From the NCBI GenBank assembly GCA_026786185.1, contig JAJAYP010000071.1:1-39353 (forward strand): a DNA stretch of 39,353 nt. The letters run 5' to 3'. The notes under the pieces are model-generated. The model was not told the DNA's origin and made no database searches. It saw only the letters and a list, made by a program, of their open reading frames with translations. Origin of the DNA: Gemmatimonadaceae bacterium (GTDB taxonomy: Bacteria > Gemmatimonadota > Gemmatimonadetes > Gemmatimonadales > Gemmatimonadaceae). The position numbers and the translations under genes are program-made. Shown here piece after piece: positions 9,655-17,530 of this stretch (positions are counted from its first letter, which is position 1; each line of letters starts with the position of its first letter).

Positions 9655-10023
9655 ATGGCAGCCATCGAGCTCGGCACCTACCTGCGCGGTACCGCCAAGA
9701 AGTACCACGAATGCATCGAAGCGTGCGTCGCCTGCCTCGTGGCGTGCGAAATGTGCTCCGATGCGTGTCTCGACGAAAAGGACGCGAAGATGATGCTGGC
9801 ATGCATCCGCCTGGATCGCGACTGCGCGGACGCATGCACGGCGGCGATCCGCGTCATGTCGCGCGGCGGACCGCTCGCCGCCGATGTGTGCCGAGCTTGC
9901 GCCGCGGCTTGCGATGCCTGCGCCAAGGAGTGCGAGAAGCACGCGGCGCACATGGATCATTGTCGCTTGTGCGCCGAGGCGTGTCGTCGATGCGCCGACG
10001 CGTGCCGCAAGATGGCGGCGTGA
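9655..10023 (+). CDS. Cys-rich four-helix-bundle copper-binding protein (Csp / DUF326-like), apparently cytosolic
   Basis: 122 aa with repeated CxxxC/CxxC spacing (YHECIEACVACLVACEMCSDAC...CRACAAACDACAKECEKHAAHMDHCRLCAEACRRCADAC); no signal peptide. Confidence 0.9.
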   Translation: MAAIELGTYLRGTAKKYHECIEACVACLVACEMCSDACLDEKDAKMMLACIRLDRDCADACTAAIRVMSRGGPLAADVCRACAAACDACAKECEKHAAHMDHCRLCAEACRRCADACRKMAA

Positions 10024-10075
10024 TCGCGGCAGGAGCGCCTTTGCCCGGCACGTTGCCGCACGGGCTGGGCGACTC

Positions 10076-12463
10076 ATGAAGACGACGACGGTACAGATCG
10101 ACGGCATGATGTCCATGTTCGACGGTGCCGGCGTCGAGAAGCGGATCGGTCGCCGCGATGGAGTGGCGGAGGTCCACGCCAACTTCCTGAGCGGCACGGC
10201 GACCGTCGTGCACGACGAGACCCGTGTCGCGGCCGCTGAGCTTCAGGCGCTCGTCGACGACTGTGGGTATCACTGCCGCGGCGAAGTCGTACCGGCACAC
10301 GTGTGCGAGCCGGATCCGCCACGCGACGCAGGTAGTGCGCACTCGAATCACGCGCAGCCGGCAGCGGGTGTCGCCCCTGGCGATGATCATTCCGGCCATC
10401 GAGCGACAGTGGCCGCCCCCCCGACCGCCGACATGGCGCACGGCATGGGGCACGGCGTCGGCGAGTCGATGGACGACATGGTGCGCGGGATGCGCACCCG
10501 TTTCTTCGTCACGCTGGCACTCACCATCGTGGTGTACCTCTACACCCCGATGTTCGCGAACATGACCGGCGTCTCATTGCCGACGCCGTTCGGCATTTCG
10601 AGGGCGCTGGTGGGCTTCATCGTGGTCACGCCGGCGGTCGTGTACGGCGGCTGGGTCTTTTACGTGGGAGCATGGCGCGCGCTGAAGAACGGCGTCGCCA
10701 ACATGGCGGTGCTCGTGTCGCTCTCTGTGATGGCGGGCTACCTCTTCAGCGTCGGCGCCACCTTCTTCTTCACGGCGGAAGTGTTCTACGAAGCGGTCGC
10801 CATGCTGCTCGTCTTCATCCTGCTGGGACACTGGCTGGAGATGCGCGCGCGTGCCGGTGCGTCGAAATCCGTACAGGCGCTGTTGAGTCTCGCCCCGCCG
10901 AAGGCCACGGTGATTCGCGACGGCCAGCCTGTCGAGGTTCCGACCGCTGACGTCGCCATTGGTGACATCGTGATGATCCGCCCCGGTGACAAGCTGCCAG
11001 TGGACGGTGAGGTGAGCGACGGCGAGTCCAACGTCGACGAATCCATGATCACCGGCGAAAGCATGCCGATCAGGAAAAGCGTTGGCGACACCGTGATCGG
11101 TTCGACGATCAACAAGACGGGGACGTTCCGCTTCCGCGCCACGAAGATCGGCGCGGACACGGCACTCGCGCAGATCGTCAAGCTCGTGCAGTCCGCGCAG
11201 AACTCCAAGGCGCCGTCCCAGCGGCTCGCGGACAAGGCCGCGCAGGTGCTCACCATCTCGGCCGTCGTCTTCGGCGTCGCCACATTCGCTGTGTGGTTCT
11301 GGGTTGCTGGCTCGACGGCCGTCTTCGCGATGCTGCTGGCGATCACGGTCGTCGTGATCGCCTGTCCCGACGCGCTCGGACTCGCCACCCCGATGGCGAT
11401 CATGGTCGCCAGCGGCAAGGGAGCTCAGAGCGGCATTCTGTTCAAGGACGCCGTTGCGCTCGAAGAGGCAGGAAGGCTCCAGGCGATCATCTTCGACAAG
11501 ACGGGCACGCTCACCATCGGGCAGCCGCAGGTCGTCGAGCTCGTGGTCGACGGCACAGGCGTCACCGACTCGGAGCTGCTCCGGCTCGTTGCCTCGCTCG
11601 AGCAGTCGAGCGAGCATCCGCTGGCGCAAGCCGTGATCGAGAAGGCGAACGCTGGTGGTGTGACACTCAGCGCGCCGTCACAATTCGAAGCGATACCGGG
11701 GCACGGTGCGCGGGCGACTGTCGACGGGCGCTCCGTGCTCGCGGGCAATCGGAAGCTGATGACCGACAATCGTGTGGAGCTTGGTGGACTCGGTGAGCGC
11801 TCGCAGTCGCTCGAGCAGCAGGGCAACACCGTCGTCTACGCCGCCGTCGATGGAAAGCCGGCCGGTCTGATCGCCATCGCGGACGCGATTCGTCCCAATG
11901 CGAAGCAGGCAATCGACCGCCTCGCCGCGCTCGGCATCGAGGTGGCGATGCTGACGGGAGACAACCAGGGGACCGCCAACCTCGTTGGAACGGCGCTCGG
12001 CATCAAGACGGTGTTCGCTGAAGTACAGCCGGGACAGAAGGCGGACAAGGTCAAGGAGATGCAGGCGCGCGGACTGCGAGTCGGGATGGTCGGTGACGGC
12101 ATCAACGATGCGCCGGCGCTCGCGCAGGCTGACGTTGGCATCGCCATCGGCGCTGGCACCGACGTGGCGATGGAGACAGCCGACGTCGTGCTGATGAAGA
12201 GCGATCCATTCGACGTGATCGGCACCATCATCCTGAGTCGCGCGACGCGGCGCAAGATGCGACAGAACCTGTGGTGGGCGGCGGGCTACAACGTGATCGC
12301 CTTTCCGCTCGCCGCCGGCGTGCTGTATCCGTGGACCCGCTGGCTGCTCAGCCCCGAAGTCGCCGCGCTCTCGATGTCGGGCTCAACCCTGATCGTGGTG
12401 GCCAACGCGTTGCTTCTGAAGCGCGTGAAGATGGGCGCCCTGAGCGGCAGGAGCGGTGACTGA
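10076..12463 (+). CDS. Heavy-metal P1B-type ATPase with CPD membrane motif and HMA-like domain lacking CxxC
   Basis: MKTTTVQIDGMMSMFDGAGVEKRIGRRDGV (no CxxC); DCGYHCRGEVVPAHVC; Met/His linker MAHGMGHGVGESMDDM; ITVVVIACPDALGLATP (CPD at 11363-11371); DKTGTLT; GDGINDAPAL. Confidence 0.93.
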   Translation: MKTTTVQIDGMMSMFDGAGVEKRIGRRDGVAEVHANFLSGTATVVHDETRVAAAELQALVDDCGYHCRGEVVPAHVCEPDPPRDAGSAHSNHAQPAAGVAPGDDHSGHRATVAAPPTADMAHGMGHGVGESMDDMVRGMRTRFFVTLALTIVVYLYTPMFANMTGVSLPTPFGISRALVGFIVVTPAVVYGGWVFYVGAWRALKNGVANMAVLVSLSVMAGYLFSVGATFFFTAEVFYEAVAMLLVFILLGHWLEMRARAGASKSVQALLSLAPPKATVIRDGQPVEVPTADVAIGDIVMIRPGDKLPVDGEVSDGESNVDESMITGESMPIRKSVGDTVIGSTINKTGTFRFRATKIGADTALAQIVKLVQSAQNSKAPSQRLADKAAQVLTISAVVFGVATFAVWFWVAGSTAVFAMLLAITVVVIACPDALGLATPMAIMVASGKGAQSGILFKDAVALEEAGRLQAIIFDKTGTLTIGQPQVVELVVDGTGVTDSELLRLVASLEQSSEHPLAQAVIEKANAGGVTLSAPSQFEAIPGHGARATVDGRSVLAGNRKLMTDNRVELGGLGERSQSLEQQGNTVVYAAVDGKPAGLIAIADAIRPNAKQAIDRLAALGIEVAMLTGDNQGTANLVGTALGIKTVFAEVQPGQKADKVKEMQARGLRVGMVGDGINDAPALAQADVGIAIGAGTDVAMETADVVLMKSDPFDVIGTIILSRATRRKMRQNLWWAAGYNVIAFPLAAGVLYPWTRWLLSPEVAALSMSGSTLIVVANALLLKRVKMGALSGRSGD

Positions 12464-12491
12464 GACGTCTGAACGAGGTTCCGCGCAGGCC

Positions 12492-13721
12492 TTACTTGAT
12501 CACCACGCCTGTCAGGTACAGCACGAGCATCCCGGCGAGCACACCGCCGAATGTCGTCATCGGCCGCGCCCGGGCCGATGCGTTGTTCCAGACCATCTGC
12601 CGCCCGATCGCGTACGCCACCTGAAACACCGCGCCCGCGCCGATGGCGAGGAAGAGCACCGACAACGCCTGCACGTTGACGAGACCACCCACCCACGCGC
12701 CCACGATGGCCGGAGCGCCGCCAATGAGCCCGAGGAATGCCAGCGTCCGGAGCGACGGACGATCCTTCGCCAGCGGCACGACGATCCCCAATCCCTCCGT
12801 GATGTTCTGGATGATGAACCCCACGACGAGGAATGTGCCGAGTGTCGCCGCACCGACCGCGTAGGCCGCACCGATCGCGAGCCCTTCGCCCAGGTTGTGC
12901 AACCCGATGCCGAGTGCGATCACCAATGCCAGTGAGCGCCGTTGACCGATCTCGTCGCGCCCGATGCTTCGCTGCCGGCGACTGAGCGCGTCCAGCAGAA
13001 GCCACGTGCCCACGATGCCGATCCCCACGATGCCCACACCCTGGAACGCCCCGCCCAGACCGCTGGTCATCTCCAGTGCTTCGGCCGTGGCATCGAGACC
13101 CAGGTAGAGCAGCAGACCCACCGTCGCCGCCATCAGGAACAGCATGGTGCCTGCGCCGAGCTGCTTCAGCGCGGGAAGCCAGAGCATCCCGAGCAGCACC
13201 GGCAGGATGCCCACGTACAGTCCGATGAGCGTGAAGCTCCACAACGTTGCGGCAGACGCACGAGGCGTTTCGGCCGCTACCGCAATCGTGTGCGCGAACG
13301 GTATCGAGTTGCTGGACAGGATCCCGATCTCGTATGCCTCACCCACTACCCATGGGTAGCGCAGCGTCACGACCGCGCTGCCGAGTCGCGAGATCTCTCG
13401 TGATGGCACGGCCTCGTACGGCCAGATCGCGTCGTTGATGTTCACCTGCGCAAGGGTGATCGCTTCAGGACTCGTGTTCCGCACGTGCATCTCGATCTCG
13501 CCCGGACGCAGGATCGTCCGCCCGAACTGCACGGTTTCGATCGGCGCGGCCGGCGCGACGTTGAGGCCAGCGCCCTGCGTGTAGACGAAGAGCGCGATCA
13601 CACCGGCCAGCAGCACCAGCGGCAATGCGAGCAGGAAGATCGTGCGCAGACCCTGCCGGCGGACGGGCTGGGCATCGGGCGTTGCCGAGACGACCGGTGC
13701 GGTGTCGGTCATCGTGCTCAT
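12492..13721 (-). CDS. ZIP-family metal transporter with additional N-terminal periplasmic beta-domain
   Basis: ALGIGLHNLGEGLAIG and IIQNITEGLGIVVPLA are ZIP signatures; extra N-terminal TM plus APIETVQFGRTILRPGEIEMHVRNTSPEAIT... Start at 13721 overlaps the upstream stop (ATGA). Confidence 0.85.
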   Translation of the reverse strand: MSTMTDTAPVVSATPDAQPVRRQGLRTIFLLALPLVLLAGVIALFVYTQGAGLNVAPAAPIETVQFGRTILRPGEIEMHVRNTSPEAITLAQVNINDAIWPYEAVPSREISRLGSAVVTLRYPWVVGEAYEIGILSSNSIPFAHTIAVAAETPRASAATLWSFTLIGLYVGILPVLLGMLWLPALKQLGAGTMLFLMAATVGLLLYLGLDATAEALEMTSGLGGAFQGVGIVGIGIVGTWLLLDALSRRQRSIGRDEIGQRRSLALVIALGIGLHNLGEGLAIGAAYAVGAATLGTFLVVGFIIQNITEGLGIVVPLAKDRPSLRTLAFLGLIGGAPAIVGAWVGGLVNVQALSVLFLAIGAGAVFQVAYAIGRQMVWNNASARARPMTTFGGVLAGMLVLYLTGVVIK

Positions 13722-14857
13722 GCGTCCACCTGAAAGATTCCCGTCCACCCCAGTTCGGCGAACTCCGTCTTGTGCGCGTGGAACATGTAGCGGCCAGGAT
13801 GCTTGAAGCTGAACTCCAGTATGCCGCGCTGTCCCTGCATCTGGGCGACGGTGTCGGTGAACTCGCTCGGCGTGAGGCTCGTACCCGTCGGGTAGTACTG
13901 AAAGAAGTTGGCGTGCAGATGAAACGAGTTGCTCTGGTCGTACTCGAGCACGTTCACCAGATACACGCGCACCGTCTCGCCGACCTTGAGCACGATGGGA
14001 TGCCGGTCGTAGTGAAACGGAATCCCGTTCACCATGTAGAAGTCGTTCGACCCGTCGAAATCGACGTCGTAGCCGCTCATTACCATCACCAGCTCTCGAT
14101 CGACCGGAGGCCGGCCCACCTTGGGATCGACGATAAATGCGCCGTAGAGTCCCTTGGCGATGTGCTTGGCGAGTGGTGCGGTGTGGCAATGATAGAGGTG
14201 CAGCCCGAAGGGCTCGGCGTCGAAGTCGTACGTGTAGGTCCCCCCGGGCGCCACTACACCGGACCGCATGTCGAACACACCGTCCATGCTGCCCGGATGC
14301 ACACCGTGAAAGTGCAGGCTGTGCGGGTGATCGCTCGCGTTCAGGTGGGTGATGCGCACGCGATCGCCTTCAGTCACTCGAATCGTGGGACCCGGCACGC
14401 GCCCGTTATACGTCCATGCGGCGAACTGCACGCCGGGCACGACCTCGATCGTCTTGTTCTGCGCCACCAGCGTGTATTCGCGCAGCGTCTGTCCGTTCGG
14501 CAGCGTGCTCACCTTGCCCCCGTCGAAATCGACGAGCATCTCCGAGGGGTTGAATCCGTTTCGCACGTGGTTGACTTCGCCGACGACGGCAGGCATGGGG
14601 TGCATCGCCCCGTGCGCGCTGGCGGAGTTCGTGCCGATCGCGCCGGGCCGCGGGGGCTCATACGGACCAGGACCCTGCGCGCCACCGCCGAGTATTGCGG
14701 CGCGAGCTTCGCTCGAGATGCCAAGCGCGGCCGCGCCCAGCAATCCCGTGCCGCCGACGCCGGCGAGAAGAAATTTGCGGCGCGAGACTCGGCTGTCATC
14801 GCTCTGGATGGCGTTCGTCTGCTCGGCGTCGCCGTCTGTGTCGGAAGGATTCTTCAT
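13718..14857 (-). CDS. Tat-exported multicopper oxidase (two-domain laccase-like)
   Basis: SRRKFLLAG Tat motif; HSLHFHG, HLYHCHT, NSFHLHANFF and HPGRYMFHAHKTEFAELGW copper motifs. Confidence 0.93.
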   Translation of the reverse strand: MKNPSDTDGDAEQTNAIQSDDSRVSRRKFLLAGVGGTGLLGAAALGISSEARAAILGGGAQGPGPYEPPRPGAIGTNSASAHGAMHPMPAVVGEVNHVRNGFNPSEMLVDFDGGKVSTLPNGQTLREYTLVAQNKTIEVVPGVQFAAWTYNGRVPGPTIRVTEGDRVRITHLNASDHPHSLHFHGVHPGSMDGVFDMRSGVVAPGGTYTYDFDAEPFGLHLYHCHTAPLAKHIAKGLYGAFIVDPKVGRPPVDRELVMVMSGYDVDFDGSNDFYMVNGIPFHYDRHPIVLKVGETVRVYLVNVLEYDQSNSFHLHANFFQYYPTGTSLTPSEFTDTVAQMQGQRGILEFSFKHPGRYMFHAHKTEFAELGWTGIFQVDA

Positions 14858-15693
14858 GGCTTCGCCTTCTCGTCATCGCTGGCCTGGCGGGTGAACGCGT
14901 GCTCGAGACTGAGGTAGACGAACACGCTTCGCATGCCTCGGCTCGCCCCGACGCCGAACGGAAATGCCAGGCCGGGGACGATCTGCAACCCCGAGGGCAG
15001 GTCGATTGCCCCGCGAATGGCGGGTGAGATGAGCGTCTCGGTGCTTCGGGCGGTTTGCCCCGCGCCGACGACCTCTTCGGAGCGGTTCCACACCGCTTCG
15101 AGCATCAGGTTGAGCTTCGGGTGGGTCAGCCAGATGACGCTCTGTCCAATGGAGTAGTCCTTCGTCGTCGCCCGCTCCCCCAGTGCGCTCCGAGCGCGCG
15201 GCGTGTACGTCCCGCCAACGTTGGCATGCGTGACGAGCGAGGCGGGAAGCTCCACGCTGAACGGAAGGTTGAACTGGATGCCCGGAGCGCCTGCGCCCTG
15301 ACCACGGTCACTGGACCCGACGGGAAAGAGGACCGAGACCCGAGGGGAGAACGCCATGGGGACGCTGTCCATGCGTCCCACCTGGTACCGGTAGTTCAGC
15401 GCGACGTCGCCCACGCCATGCGTGCTGCCACCGAGCTGCTCGGTGCGCGCGATGGGGACGGTGTAGCTCAGTTGGTGGCGCTGCCCGTGGACCGGCCACT
15501 CCTGCGTGAAGGTGTACAGCCAATCCCCGCCGCGCTCGGCGCGCGCGAAGGTGCTGATGTGCTGGACCACGCCGAATGGCTGGTTGTAGGCCTCTTCGAC
15601 GAGAAAGCTGTTGTCGCGAATGGGCGCGGGATCCTGGGCTCGCGCCGTAGTGGCGAAGATGAGCGAGCAGAGCAGGAGGGCGGGGCGAATCAT
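14854..15693 (-). CDS. Outer-membrane transporter-like beta-barrel protein
   Basis: Signal peptide MIRPALLLCSLIFATTARAQ and barrel-like sequence (YTFTQEWPVHGQRHQLSYTVPIARTEQLGGSTHGVGDVALNYRYQ). ATGA overlap with the oxidase gene. Confidence 0.6.
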   Translation of the reverse strand: MIRPALLLCSLIFATTARAQDPAPIRDNSFLVEEAYNQPFGVVQHISTFARAERGGDWLYTFTQEWPVHGQRHQLSYTVPIARTEQLGGSTHGVGDVALNYRYQVGRMDSVPMAFSPRVSVLFPVGSSDRGQGAGAPGIQFNLPFSVELPASLVTHANVGGTYTPRARSALGERATTKDYSIGQSVIWLTHPKLNLMLEAVWNRSEEVVGAGQTARSTETLISPAIRGAIDLPSGLQIVPGLAFPFGVGASRGMRSVFVYLSLEHAFTRQASDDEKAKP

Positions 15694-15730
15694 GGGAACT
15701 CCGGGAGCCGTTCCAGGTCTTCGGTATTCG

Positions 15731-15780
15731 TAGACCCGTAGAATTAGTTTAACATCAACTAATTTTAGCGCAAGGGTCTA
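15731..15780 (-). promoter_or_regulatory. Nested dyad operator/promoter upstream of the OM protein-MCO-ZIP operon
   Basis: Inner perfect IR AATTAGTT-N7-AACTAATT (15742-15764); outer IR TAGACCC (15731-15737) / GGGTCTA (15774-15780). Minus-strand TTGCGC-N16-TAAACT overlaps the inner dyad. Confidence 0.65.
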
Positions 15781-15854
15781 TATACGATCGATTTAGCAGG
15801 CCCTTGGCAGTTGACGAGTTCGCCGAGCTTGAGGTCACCAGACGGGCACCGCCA

Positions 15855-16320
15855 TTCTCACTTCTGACGCTGAGAGCTTGCAGCTGTCAGCTCGGCCGTC
15901 GACGTGTAACTCCTGGCCGATGCCCTCTACCTGCAGTCGGGAGTTGGCACTGCCGAGCTGATAGCTCCAGGCTGTGAGCTGACGGAAACTGATCGTGACG
16001 CCGTGCGCGAAGACGGGGCGCCGGACCGGGGCGTCATCGTGACGAACTGCGGTGACGCAGTTCTCACTTCTGACGCTGAGAGCTTGCAGCTGTCAGCTCG
16101 GCCGTGGATGGGCAGCTCACAGCTCATGCCTTACCTGCAGTCGGGAGTTGGCACTGCCGAGCTGATAGCTCCAAGCTGTGAGCTGACAGAAACCGCTCGT
16201 GACGCCGTGCGCGAAGACGGGGCGCCGGACCGGGGCGCCATCGTGACGAACTGCGGTGACACAGTGCTCCCTTCCGACGCTGAGAGCTCCAGGCTGTCAG
16301 CTCGGCCGTGGACCGTCAGT
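15855..16320. repeat. Imperfect tandem repeat, period ~204-206 bp (two full units plus a partial third), containing inverted AGCT-rich ~30-bp elements
   Basis: ttctcacttctgacgctgagagcttgcagctgtcagctcggccgt at 15855 and 16061, diverged copy at ~16265; cctgcagtcgggagttggcactgccgagctgatagctcc at ~15930 and ~16134. Confidence 0.9.
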
Positions 16321-16354
16321 TCTGCCAACAGTCCGTCTCGAGCGTCCACCTCAC

Positions 16355-16933
16355 CTACATCTTCATCCCTTTCATCATGGAACCATGCATCTGCATCAGG
16401 CGCATCATCCGGGCGTGATGCGCCGGCACGGCGTCCTTCAGCTGTTGTGCGCTCTGTTCGGGAAGACGTACGAGATCCTGGCGCACGGAGTCGACGGTCG
16501 CCGTCCATGCCGCGTTCGCGGGCATGTTCATGGTGCGCATCTGCGTGTTCATCTGCGCGAGCATATTGGCCGCCATCTGCCGGTGCATCGGCAGCATGGC
16601 CTTCATCTGCTCTGGGCTCGCCTTCATCATGGCGTCCATCTGCTTCTGCATGTCGGCCATCATGGTCATGCCGCCCATGGCACTCGAGTCGCCACCCGAC
16701 ATGCCCTTCATGCCGCCCATGCCCTGCATCGGCATCCCCGACATGCTACCCGCGCTCGCGGAATCTCCCGATCCGGCGCGCATCGCGGCGGCGGCTGTAT
16801 CCACGGCAGTCTCTTTCTTGGCGCACGCACCGAGTGCAACCGCGAGGACGGCGAGCGCGATGCTGCCTCTGTACAAACCGGCGCACGAGCGCGACTGCGA
16901 CGCGGTCATCGAGATTCTGCGAGTCAGTTGCAT
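16355..16933 (-). CDS. Met-rich lipoprotein, putative copper-binding
   Basis: Lipobox ALGACAKK; SGMPMQGMGGMKGMSGGDSSAMGGMTMMADMQKQMDAMM... MMRLMQMHGSMMKGMKM. Start at 16933. Confidence 0.75.
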   Translation of the reverse strand: MQLTRRISMTASQSRSCAGLYRGSIALAVLAVALGACAKKETAVDTAAAAMRAGSGDSASAGSMSGMPMQGMGGMKGMSGGDSSAMGGMTMMADMQKQMDAMMKASPEQMKAMLPMHRQMAANMLAQMNTQMRTMNMPANAAWTATVDSVRQDLVRLPEQSAQQLKDAVPAHHARMMRLMQMHGSMMKGMKM

Positions 16934-16937
16934 GATT

Positions 16938-17450
16938 TCATCTCCGAGATTGGATGGCAATCGCACCGGCGAGATGCCGGTCGCTCAGCCACAAGACGAC
17001 CAATGGAAGTACCAACCACTGCACGAGTGGCACCACTCCGATCCCACCGATCGTCGGCATGATCGACGAATAGCTCCAGCGACCCATTCGATACACGCTG
17101 ATGTACTCGAGCGCGATCGACACCCCGACGCCGCAGGCGATATACACCGCGATCAATCGAGGACTGGCGGCGTTGATCCATCGCCGCGTGTCGATTGCCG
17201 CGACTGCCGCGTAAGAACCGATCGTGATTCCCGCATCGCCGAACGAGGAGCGCAGGCATGCCAGAACAGTGATGCTGTGCGGCGCCGTCGCATGCAGGGC
17301 GTAGAACGGCGGGACGAGGACCTCCCACGCGAAATTGACGAGCAGACTGAACAAGGCGAGTGTCACCCAAGGCTGGTAGCGCGGCCAGGTGGTGTCGCTG
17401 CCCCGCTCCTCTGCCCTCGGCTCGAACGCCATCGGATCACGCTCACGCAT
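16938..17450 (-). CDS. Polytopic membrane protein of unknown function
   Basis: About five hydrophobic segments; NFAWEVLVPPFYAL motif near the first TM. Confidence 0.6.
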   Translation of the reverse strand: MRERDPMAFEPRAEERGSDTTWPRYQPWVTLALFSLLVNFAWEVLVPPFYALHATAPHSITVLACLRSSFGDAGITIGSYAAVAAIDTRRWINAASPRLIAVYIACGVGVSIALEYISVYRMGRWSYSSIMPTIGGIGVVPLVQWLVLPLVVLWLSDRHLAGAIAIQSRR

Positions 17451-17484
17451 TCAACACGACCTCCGTCGTATGTCCCCGCCGTGC

Positions 17485-17530
17485 TCACGTCTGACGCTCA
17501 CAGCTCGAGCCGTCAGCTCGGCCGTGGACG
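17485..17530. repeat. Dispersed copy of the AGCT-rich repeat element
   Basis: TCACGTCTGACGCTCACAGCTCGAGCCGTCAGCTCGGCCGTGGACGTG resembles the cores at 15855, 16061 and 16265. Confidence 0.7.

Noticed and set aside
13346-13359. Perfect 14-bp palindrome CTACCCATGGGTAG as CsoR operator
   Set aside because: Lies deep inside the ZIP coding sequence (RYPWVVG); probably chance codon usage.
15855-16320. Tandem repeats as a CRISPR array
   Set aside because: Unit is ~205 bp with conserved 'spacers' and no cas genes.
16003-16935. 310-aa plus-strand ORF containing repeated MREDGAPDRG...VTNCGD
   Set aside because: The repeat period happens to be a multiple of 3 (204 bp), keeping the frame open; downstream it is antisense to the Met-rich lipoprotein. 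No RBS or domain support.
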